In this document: piece after piece, positions 47,592 to 53,967 of the stretch
How the letters are laid out: each line of letters starts with the position of its first letter
Numbering within the stretch: position 1 is the stretch's first letter
Assembly: GCF_002161065.1 (NCBI RefSeq)
Contig: NZ_NFLV01000005.1
Location: forward strand, 1 to 64,000
Source: Eubacterium sp. An11
GTDB lineage: Bacteria > Bacillota > Clostridia > Lachnospirales > Lachnospiraceae
DNA: 64,000 bases
Reading direction: 5' to 3'
The notes under the pieces: model-generated
Seen by the model: only the letters and a program-made list of their open reading frames with translations
Databases searched by the model: none
What the model was told of the DNA's origin: nothing
Translations under genes and position numbers: made by a program

Positions 47592-48962
47592 CTACTCTTC
47601 TGCCTTTCTCTCAGACATAGGCACGTATGTTTTCTCTGCGGCAATGCTCTGGTATGCCGGACGAATGATCTTATCGCAGTTCATAAGCTCCTCGATACGG
47701 TGCGCGCTCCAGCCGACCACACGGGCTACAGCGAACATCGGTGTGAAAAGCTGATCCGGCAGACCGAGCATACGATACATGAATCCACTGTAAAAGTCAA
47801 TATTGGCGCTGACGCCTTTGTAAATCTTCCGGCGGCTGGTGATAAGTTCTGTGGCCAGGCGTTCCACGGTCTCATAGAAATGGAACTCGTCTTCGTAGCC
47901 TTCCTCAATAGCCAGTTTACCCAGATATCCTTTAAATATCTGCGCTCTCGGGTCAGAAATGGAGTAAACGGCATGTCCCATACCGTAGATGAGGCCGCTG
48001 TGGTCAAAGGCTTCTTTATTGAGAAGGCGAAGCAGATAATTCTTAATCTCGTCCTCATCCTTCCAGTCTTTGACTTCTTCTTTCATCTCATCAAACATGC
48101 GGACCACCTTCAGGTTCGCGCCGCCGTGCTTCGGTCCTTTCAGAGATGCCAGGGACGCGGCGATGGCGGAATACGTATCGGTTCCCGAAGAGGTTACCAC
48201 GTGATCTGTAAAGGTGGAGTTATTGCCGCCGCCGTGATCCATATGAAGCACAAGGGCGATGTCAAGAATTCTCGCTTCCAGATTCGTATATTTCTTATTC
48301 GGACGCAGCAGGCGGAGAATATTTTCCGCTGTGGACAGCTCCGGCTTTGCGGAATGCAGATAAAAACTCTTGCCTTCCACATAGTGGTTATACGCCTGAT
48401 AGCCGTACACTGCCAGCATCGGCATGGTGCTGATCAGCTGCAGGCACTGGCGCAGTACATTGTCAATCTGAATATTATCCGCCATATCATCGTAGCTGTA
48501 GAGAGTCAGAATACTTCTCTGCAGGGTATTCATCATGTCTTTGCTCGGCGCCTTCATGATAACGTCCCGGACAAAGTTGGTCGGAAGGGTTCGGTAACTT
48601 CCCAGCAGTTTCTGGAAATCAGCAAGCTCTTCCGCAGCCGGCAGGCGGCCGAACAGGATCAGGAATGCGGTTTCCTCGAAACCGAATCGTTCTTCCCTGG
48701 CAAATCCGGAAACCAGATCCTTGATATCGTAACCCCGGTATCTCAGCTCACCTTCGCAGGGAACGCTTTTTCCGTCCACGATCTTAGAAGAGGTAATGGT
48801 GGAAATGTCTGTCAGTCCCGCCAGAACGCCTTTTCCATTCACATCTCTGAGTCCCCGGAGAACATGATAGGTATCATATAAACCCGCTGGTATCTGACCA
48901 TGCTCCATGCAAATAGCGGCCAGCTTCTGAATCTCCGGTGTCATTGCAGAATATTCATTCAT
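47592..48962 (-). CDS. gltA: citrate synthase
   Basis: A 456-aa enzyme condensing oxaloacetate and acetyl-CoA. Catalytic blocks are present: ALVLHMDHGGGNNSTF and IYGMGHAVYSISDPRAQ carry the two histidines, and VSANIDFYSGFMYRMLGLP the aspartate. GELRYRGYDIKDL near residue 90 is typical. AGGGG ten bases upstream supports the ATG at 48962 over 48995. It lies behind a perfect consensus promoter and ahead of marR. No other TCA-cycle gene is visible, so it probably serves glutamate synthesis. Confidence 0.95.
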   Translation of the reverse strand: MNEYSAMTPEIQKLAAICMEHGQIPAGLYDTYHVLRGLRDVNGKGVLAGLTDISTITSSKIVDGKSVPCEGELRYRGYDIKDLVSGFAREERFGFEETAFLILFGRLPAAEELADFQKLLGSYRTLPTNFVRDVIMKAPSKDMMNTLQRSILTLYSYDDMADNIQIDNVLRQCLQLISTMPMLAVYGYQAYNHYVEGKSFYLHSAKPELSTAENILRLLRPNKKYTNLEARILDIALVLHMDHGGGNNSTFTDHVVTSSGTDTYSAIAASLASLKGPKHGGANLKVVRMFDEMKEEVKDWKDEDEIKNYLLRLLNKEAFDHSGLIYGMGHAVYSISDPRAQIFKGYLGKLAIEEGYEDEFHFYETVERLATELITSRRKIYKGVSANIDFYSGFMYRMLGLPDQLFTPMFAVARVVGWSAHRIEELMNCDKIIRPAYQSIAAEKTYVPMSERKAEE

Positions 48963-49075
48963 GTCTGTCAGTCCCCTTTCTATAAACCAAATCATACATA
49001 AACAGTTTTCCCTGTCTGATCTGCGGGCAGTAAGAAATCATCGCCCGCCAATCTTTCACAAAAATAGTTGCTCTT

Positions 49076-49124
49076 GTTAATTAACTATGTTAATTATTAT
49101 ACTGAAAAAAATTCTTCTTGTCAA
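49076..49124 (-). promoter_or_regulatory. consensus promoter with operator-like dyads for gltA-marR
   Basis: TTGACA (49119-49124), a 17-bp spacer and TATAAT (49096-49101) on the minus strand form a perfect sigma-A promoter. Covering the expected start point are two overlapping dyads: TTAAC-TAT-GTTAA (49081-49093) and GTTAATTAAC (49076-49085). They are well placed for repression by the MarR protein of the same operon. The leader then contains a GCGGGC/GCCCGC hairpin (49023-49049). Confidence 0.75.
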
Positions 49125-49281
49125 TCTTAGATAAAACCGCCAAAAAATTACCCTGTTTATAAAAAGTTTATGCAAAAACCGTTTTCTTATCACTAAAAAT
49201 TTATGTATTATGTACAAGTTTTTTCTGTTTTTCAAATTCCAATTGTGCTATACTATAGCTATCTTTTATAAAGGGGATAGT

Positions 49282-49368
49282 ATGCGCCTGCGGCGGCATA
49301 TTTATTTTCCGAAGACGAACCTGCCCGCCGTGATTCCCCTGTCATTGAAAAACAGATGTCATTTTTAA
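49282..49368 (+). CDS. possible 28-aa leader peptide before the M17 aminopeptidase gene
   Basis: ATG 49282 has AAAGGGG seven bases upstream and opens a 28-codon frame (MRLRRHIYFPK...) that ends at TAA 49366-49368, just before the ribosome site of the aminopeptidase gene. It follows a TGCTATACT extended -10 at about 49250. It could be a translated leader, but nothing else supports it. Confidence 0.2.
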   Translation: MRLRRHIYFPKTNLPAVIPLSLKNRCHF

Positions 49369-49385
49369 GAAAGGAGCGTATCAAA

Positions 49386-50861
49386 ATGCAAATACAACGT
49401 CTCGTAGATCTGGAGGATTACGAATTTGATACATTGCTCGTTACATATAACCACAAAAACCGTCTGAGCATTGAACTTGGCAAGGTCAGCGAGATTTTTA
49501 AAGCTCTCCAGGACGACGACCTGGTTGGCGGAAGCAAGGTGTATGGACTTCGGGGCAAAGATTTCTCTTACCAGGGACAGCCTTATTATAACCTGATCTT
49601 TATCGGTATTCCGGAGCACGCCTCACCGAGAAGATATCAGCTTCAGTTCGGCGCTGCTCTGAAAGAGGCAAAGAAGTTAAAGGGACATAATCTGCTGATG
49701 ACCGCCATCGGCGACGACGTGGCCTACTGGCTGAATTCCGCCATGAGAGGCATTCTTCTCGCAGATTACTCTTTTGATAAATACCATTCCGATAAAAAGG
49801 ATTCCCCGGAACTGAATCTGGGCATTCTCACCGGCGTGGATTCCGCTTCTTTCAAAAAAGAAGAACAATATTCCCATATGATGGCATCTGCCGTTGCTCT
49901 GGCCAGAGATCTTGTCAACGAGCCGGCAAATGTAATGACGCCTTCTGCCCTCGCCGACGCGGCAAAGGAAGTCTGCGAGAAGCAGAACATCAAATGTACC
50001 ATTCTCGAGCGGGAGGACTGCGAAGCTCTGGGCATGAACGCTTTTCTTGCTGTGGCCAGAGGCTCCAAGCAGGCTCCGAAGTTCATCGTGATGGAGTACA
50101 ACGGACGGGTCACCGATGAAGAAAAGATCGCTCTGGTCGGCAAGGGTATCTGTTTTGATGCCGGCGGATATAATCTGAAGCCTTCCGCCTCCATGAAGGG
50201 AATGCACGGAGATATGGGCGGAGCTGCCGCAGTTATCGCCGCTATGAGCGCCATCGCTCAGGCGAAGCTTGGCATCAATGTAACCGCCGTGATTCCGGCC
50301 TGTGAAAATATGGTTTCCGGCAAAGCAATGAAGCCGGGAGATATCGTTGCTTCCATGAACGGGAAATATATCGAAGTTGTCAACACTGACGCCGAGGGCC
50401 GCATGGCTCTGGCGGACGCCATTACCTACGCCATCCGGGAATGTGGCGCCACTTCCATCATAGACGTGGCCACCCTGACAGGCGCATGCGAGGTTGCTCT
50501 GGGCAGCCGCTATACCGGTGTATTCAGTAACAGCGATGATCTGATCGCAAAGCTGGTGCAGGCTTCCATTCTCGCCGGAGAAAATATCTGGCGTATGCCG
50601 CTGGGCGACGATGAATACAAGGATCTGAACGTTTCTTCCGTGGCTGATATCGCCAACTGCGGTACACAGTGCGGCGCCATCGCAGCCGCCAGATTCCTCA
50701 ATGAATTTGTGGAGAGAAAGCCGTGGATTCATATGGATATTGCCGGAACTTCCGACTCCGATGCCGACACAGAGATCTACTCCAAAGGCGGCACCGGTGT
50801 TTCTGCCATGACTTTATACGAGTTTGTAAAGTTAATGGAGAAGCCTTATAAGAGCTATTAA
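49386..50861 (+). CDS. pepA: leucyl aminopeptidase, M17 family
   Basis: A 491-aa metallo-aminopeptidase. The catalytic C-terminal domain has VGKGICFDAGGYNLKPSAS, HGDMGGAAAVIAAM and the signature VVNTDAEGRMALADAI with the two-zinc ligands; VATLTGACEVALGSRYTGVFSN and the C-terminal GTGVSAMTLYEFVK complete the family pattern. It trims N-terminal residues from peptides in the cytoplasm. AAAGGAG nine bases upstream supports the ATG at 49386 over 49356. Transcribed alone from an extended -10 promoter near 49250. Confidence 0.93.
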   Translation: MQIQRLVDLEDYEFDTLLVTYNHKNRLSIELGKVSEIFKALQDDDLVGGSKVYGLRGKDFSYQGQPYYNLIFIGIPEHASPRRYQLQFGAALKEAKKLKGHNLLMTAIGDDVAYWLNSAMRGILLADYSFDKYHSDKKDSPELNLGILTGVDSASFKKEEQYSHMMASAVALARDLVNEPANVMTPSALADAAKEVCEKQNIKCTILEREDCEALGMNAFLAVARGSKQAPKFIVMEYNGRVTDEEKIALVGKGICFDAGGYNLKPSASMKGMHGDMGGAAAVIAAMSAIAQAKLGINVTAVIPACENMVSGKAMKPGDIVASMNGKYIEVVNTDAEGRMALADAITYAIRECGATSIIDVATLTGACEVALGSRYTGVFSNSDDLIAKLVQASILAGENIWRMPLGDDEYKDLNVSSVADIANCGTQCGAIAAARFLNEFVERKPWIHMDIAGTSDSDADTEIYSKGGTGVSAMTLYEFVKLMEKPYKSY

Positions 50862-50876
50862 ACAGATGGTGCCTCC

Positions 50877-51076
50877 TGCCTGTCCGGCGCAGGACAGGCA
50901 GACCGCTGCTGTTTGTTCAATGATATCTAAAAATCTTTCTGCACAGGATACCTCCTGGTATACAGACAGACTTCTCTATGAGAACTGTCTGTATACCGGC
51001 TGTGAGGAACATTTTTTATGAAAAAGAAGGGCGCGTCCGATGTCTCAGTTTACCGACATCGGGCGCGCCCCCTTTT
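50877..51076 (+). terminator. three consecutive perfect hairpins after pepA
   Basis: Three separate stems follow the pepA stop: CTGCCTGTCC/GGACAGGCAG at 50877-50902, GGTATACAGACAG/CTGTCTGTATACC at 50957-50997, and a 16-bp stem GGGCGCGTCCGATGTC/GACATCGGGCGCGCCC at 51029-51070 followed by CCTTTT. The last is a good intrinsic terminator for pepA; the first two lack T tracts. The minus-strand carboxypeptidase gene ends at 51157, so the last hairpin may serve both genes. Confidence 0.65.
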
Positions 51077-51156
51077 ATCTGTTCTTTCCAACCGCTTCAG
51101 TCAGCAGTGTATTGACAAGACCTATCTTCTCCCGCTGTATGCTATCAATCTTTCCA

Positions 51157-52167
51157 TCAGTCAAACAGCATGGCTTCCCGGATGACCACATTTTTATTTT
51201 TTCTCCAGATGGAGGGGAATTCGCGGATACTCAGCGGGCAGGTGCCTCGTCCCACTTCCAGGGTGATACACGGGATATCTCTCTTATAAAGGAAATATTC
51301 CCTGGAACATCCTGCTGCTGAGCTGAGACTTTCTGTCGGCATCAGGCGATAGCCTGTCAGACTCTGTGCCGTCCTATACATGCGGTCAGTCACCTGCTCC
51401 ACCTTTGTTTCCGCGTTGCTGGCACATCTTCCATATAAAATGGATCCAGTGGAATGATAGCTGACCACACCCGCAATCTGACCATTTTTCTCAATCCGGT
51501 TGACCATTTTGACCAGAGCTTTTACTTCCGGCTCACTGGCCGCCTTGCTGCCATGGAAACCGGCGTATCCGCGGACACCGCCCTTTCGGAACGCCACGGC
51601 CCAATTCCGGTTCAGATCCACGCCCCGGGCGTTGGCCTTCCATCTCAGAGCACTTCCCGGCATCTTACGAAGGGCTGCCCGCAGACTCTTATCCCGTATG
51701 GCCCCAAATCCAAACTGACTGATGGCCGTTCCGTCAGGATTGGCGGACGGCACATAATGAATGGCAACTTTGTCAAGAACATCCGCCACTTTCGCGCCGC
51801 TGATCTTCTTATTATATTTCTTCAGATAATACTCAAGCTGGCGCATACAAAGCTGCGTTGTCATATATTCCCTCGCATGAAGATTCGCAATGACCACCAG
51901 ATGTTTTTTCGCCTGGGTATTGCCCAAAACCACCTCGTAAAGGTTCCGGTCATCCGCTGACCGTCCGATGACATTGACCTGGCAGCGATCCGGATATTTC
52001 TTTTTCAGCTGTTTTAAATCTTTCCGATACTCCGCATATGTATATTTCTGGTGATTTGTTGATACAATGGCCGCCTCCGTTTTCTGTCCATGGGCAGCCC
52101 ATAGTCCCAGTCCCACGAACAGAAACAAAAGCAGCCATATCTTCCGCCTTTTTACAATACTTTTCAT
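51157..52167 (-). CDS. M14-family zinc carboxypeptidase, secreted or membrane-anchored
   Basis: A 336-aa protein. A basic head and one hydrophobic helix (about 9-25) form a signal or anchor. NLHAREYMTTQLCMRQ gives the HxxE zinc pair, GVDLNRNW the substrate-binding arginine block, GVVSYHSTGSILYG the third zinc histidine, and CITLEVGRGT the catalytic glutamate. It probably cuts peptides or peptidoglycan stem peptides outside the cell. AAGGAG precedes the ATG at 52167; the frame open to 52209 has no site. Confidence 0.88.
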   Translation of the reverse strand: MKSIVKRRKIWLLLFLFVGLGLWAAHGQKTEAAIVSTNHQKYTYAEYRKDLKQLKKKYPDRCQVNVIGRSADDRNLYEVVLGNTQAKKHLVVIANLHAREYMTTQLCMRQLEYYLKKYNKKISGAKVADVLDKVAIHYVPSANPDGTAISQFGFGAIRDKSLRAALRKMPGSALRWKANARGVDLNRNWAVAFRKGGVRGYAGFHGSKAASEPEVKALVKMVNRIEKNGQIAGVVSYHSTGSILYGRCASNAETKVEQVTDRMYRTAQSLTGYRLMPTESLSSAAGCSREYFLYKRDIPCITLEVGRGTCPLSIREFPSIWRKNKNVVIREAMLFD

Positions 52168-52218
52168 CCGTTGTCTCTCCTTCTTTATTTTGTAAAAGAA
52201 TCGTAACATTCTATTAAT

Positions 52219-52247
52219 AATTTACATGAAAAGTGGAAAATCGTCAA
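52219..52247 (-). promoter_or_regulatory. promoter of the M14 carboxypeptidase gene
   Basis: TTGACG (52242-52247) and TAAATT (52219-52224) on the minus strand with 17 bp between, about 50 bp upstream of the ATG. Confidence 0.5.
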
Positions 52248-52349
52248 CAACGGATTTTTTTCAAAAAAATATGACATAACCGTTTGCCTGCATTAACAGC
52301 AAATTTACGGCATGTCACAGTTTTCCTCTCACTATACAAACTTTTCCGG

Positions 52350-52393
52350 ACATAGTAAAAGAGAGCATCTGACTACCAATTCAAATGCTCCCT
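52350..52393 (-). terminator. intrinsic terminator of the repeat-containing RNA
   Basis: GAGCATTTGA/TCAGATGCTC stem with an 8-nt loop, followed on the minus strand by TCTTTTAC. It lies about 650 nt downstream of the consensus promoter at 53044 and 100 bp upstream of the carboxypeptidase promoter. Confidence 0.65.
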
Positions 52394-53036
52394 TTCACTG
52401 TTCACTTATTATGTCCAACGGTCTATACCTCCTGTTCATAATATAGTTTCGGTTAATTACTTATGTTTTTGTCGGACCGTACCTCAAATACTTTTCCTCT
52501 TAACCTTAAGAAGAACTTTCCGGGAATCTCATATCACCAATTCTTTTCCTATCCCTTGCACTATAACCGGTTATCTTCATCCACCTTCAAGCTTCCTTAA
52601 AATCTCGAGCGAACTTTCTTATGATCACAATTTCAAAGTGCCAATCCTATGAATCCTAAGATAAACTGCACGGTGACCTGTACATCTTCTGCTTCTCAAC
52701 TCATCGGGCTCAATCACTGACAACCCCTTACCTCTTGTACCTCTTCCTTCAGCTTCTCCTGAATTCCAATCTTACTACTTCCGGTGGTCTGTACCTCCTG
52801 CCTTAGTATCGTTTGAGTGTCAGATTAAAGTTTTTGGTGGTCTGTACCTCCTTTGCTTAGTATAGTTTTGAGTCTGAAATTACTCTTTCTGGCGGTCTGT
52901 ACCTCCTGTTACTTATTTAAATCTTGAAATTAAATTAACCTTCTTGGTGGTCTCACCTCTTTTTCTTTTACAAAAAACTGAAAATTAACAATTACAAGAT
53001 CTATATAAAGGACTTTGTCCGTCCTGTCTTTGTTTG
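52394..53036 (-). ncRNA. candidate non-coding RNA built from ~53-55 nt tandem repeats carrying Shine-Dalgarno cores
   Basis: No convincing ORF lies between a perfect promoter (53044-53072) and a terminator (52350-52393). The minus strand carries the core AGGAGGTACAGACCACC, with plus-strand positions 52783-52799, 52836-52852, 52891-52907 and a shorter form at 52946-52959: spacings of 53, 55 and 55 bp. Degenerate copies lie at 52419-52433 and 52473-52485 (54 bp apart) and around 52671 and 52733, so about eleven units could fill the whole span. Sequences between the cores are also related (TTAGTAT-GTTTGAGT-type blocks). Each intact core contains AGGAGGT, complementary to the 16S rRNA 3' end, yet no start codon follows. 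No known RNA family is recognised. Confidence 0.6.
52419..52959. repeat. degenerate tandem repeat, ~53-55 bp period
   Basis: Four adjacent units are clear at the 52783-52959 end; two more are 54 bp apart at 52419 and 52473; those between are decayed but keep the phase. Given as GGTGGTCTGTACCTCCT on the plus strand. Period and related inter-core sequence argue for tandem duplication. Confidence 0.65.
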
Positions 53037-53043
53037 TATCTGT

Positions 53044-53072
53044 ATTATAATTCTAACGCCCGATTTTGTCAA
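53044..53072 (-). promoter_or_regulatory. perfect consensus sigma-A promoter without a coding gene downstream
   Basis: TTGACA (53067-53072), 17-bp spacer, TATAAT (53044-53049) on the minus strand. Transcription would start near 53037 and run into the tandem-repeat region. Confidence 0.75.
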
Positions 53073-53224
53073 TACTATTTTTCAAAAAAATTTTTGTTTT
53101 TTCAAAATGATTAAATATTCTGATAAATATTAGTTTTTACATCTATAATTAAATATTTTTCTGATAATTTATTCTTTTGACACAATCAGCACAGAAACAA
53201 CGGTCCGTCACAAGATTCTGACGT

Positions 53225-53761
53225 CTATTTCCTTATTTTAAACTTCTTCTGAATGTCATAACGCCCCCACAGTTCCACATCGTTCTGTCTGGCCAGATTG
53301 CGGGCGCTTTTTGTGAAACCGCTGTTGGTCACCACCATGGCCCGGTCGGCATCATAGTAAGCCACAGAGCCCACAGCCTCCTGCACCGCGGAAATACCAA
53401 CATTTTTCTCATAACGTTTGGCCTGCACCACTATTTTTTCCCCATGTTTCCGGACAATGAGATCTGCCCCGTAATCATGACTGAAATCTGTCAGCGTCAC
53501 CCGGTAGCCCAGATGTTTAAACTGTGCCCGCAGATATTTCTCGAATGCTCTGCCGCTTAATTTATCTACTTTTCGCATGGACATACCGAGATACCGGCGG
53601 CTGATCAGGCGGCGAAACAGAAGCAGCAGTCCCACCGCGCAGAGAATCGTATAAAAAACGCATTCTTCTCCCTTAGCTTCTGTGTACATCATATATCCCC
53701 TGCCATAAGCGCCGATGACCAATACTGCCAATATCCCTGTCATGATGTCAAATACTCTCAT
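53225..53761 (-). CDS. membrane-anchored Mrr-like restriction endonuclease-fold protein
   Basis: A 178-aa protein. Two hydrophobic helices near residues 4-22 and 34-49 anchor a cytoplasmic nuclease-like domain: LSGRAFEKYLRAQFKHLGY, DYGADLIVRKHGEKIVVQAKRY and AVVTNSGFTKSARNLA. The D...QAK pattern is the PD-(D/E)XK core of the Mrr_cat family. No methyltransferase gene is adjacent, so it may cut modified or foreign DNA or serve in DNA turnover at the membrane. Defence is possible but unproven. It lies alone, divergent from mtnK-mtnA. Confidence 0.8.
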   Translation of the reverse strand: MRVFDIMTGILAVLVIGAYGRGYMMYTEAKGEECVFYTILCAVGLLLLFRRLISRRYLGMSMRKVDKLSGRAFEKYLRAQFKHLGYRVTLTDFSHDYGADLIVRKHGEKIVVQAKRYEKNVGISAVQEAVGSVAYYDADRAMVVTNSGFTKSARNLARQNDVELWGRYDIQKKFKIRK

Positions 53762-53888
53762 TGTCCCTTTCCTTTCTTCTGTCCGCCGCGCCGTTTCTTT
53801 TCCGGATAAATCGCTTTACATTTCTGAAAAACCGGACGGTCACGGCTGAATATGCAAGTAATTATACTATAATTTCCCGGTTTTTTCA

Positions 53889-53917
53889 TTGTTTTTCCGT
53901 TATCGCTATTCTATAAT
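53889..53917 (+). promoter_or_regulatory. promoter of the mtnK-mtnA fusion gene
   Basis: TTGTTT (53889-53894), 17-bp spacer, TATAAT (53912-53917), about 50 bp before the TTG start. I see no S-box riboswitch in the short leader. Confidence 0.65.
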
Positions 53918-53967
53918 GAATACTAATAGAGACAACGGAAATTTGATTCCAGGAGGGGGGATATACT

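Noticed and set aside
47034-48881. 615-aa plus-strand ORF over gltA-marR
   Set aside because: Antisense shadow of clearly conserved citrate synthase and MarR genes; no ribosome site or family motif.
52419-52959. Possible CRISPR array
   Set aside because: The units differ by decay and the sequence between cores is also repeated, so there are no unique spacers; no cas genes nearby.
53225-53761. Restriction-modification system
   Set aside because: Only an Mrr-like nuclease-fold protein is present; no methyltransferase or specificity gene in the vicinity.
53762-53967. SAM (S-box) riboswitch before the methionine-salvage gene
   Set aside because: The promoter lies within 50 bp of the start codon, leaving too short a leader.
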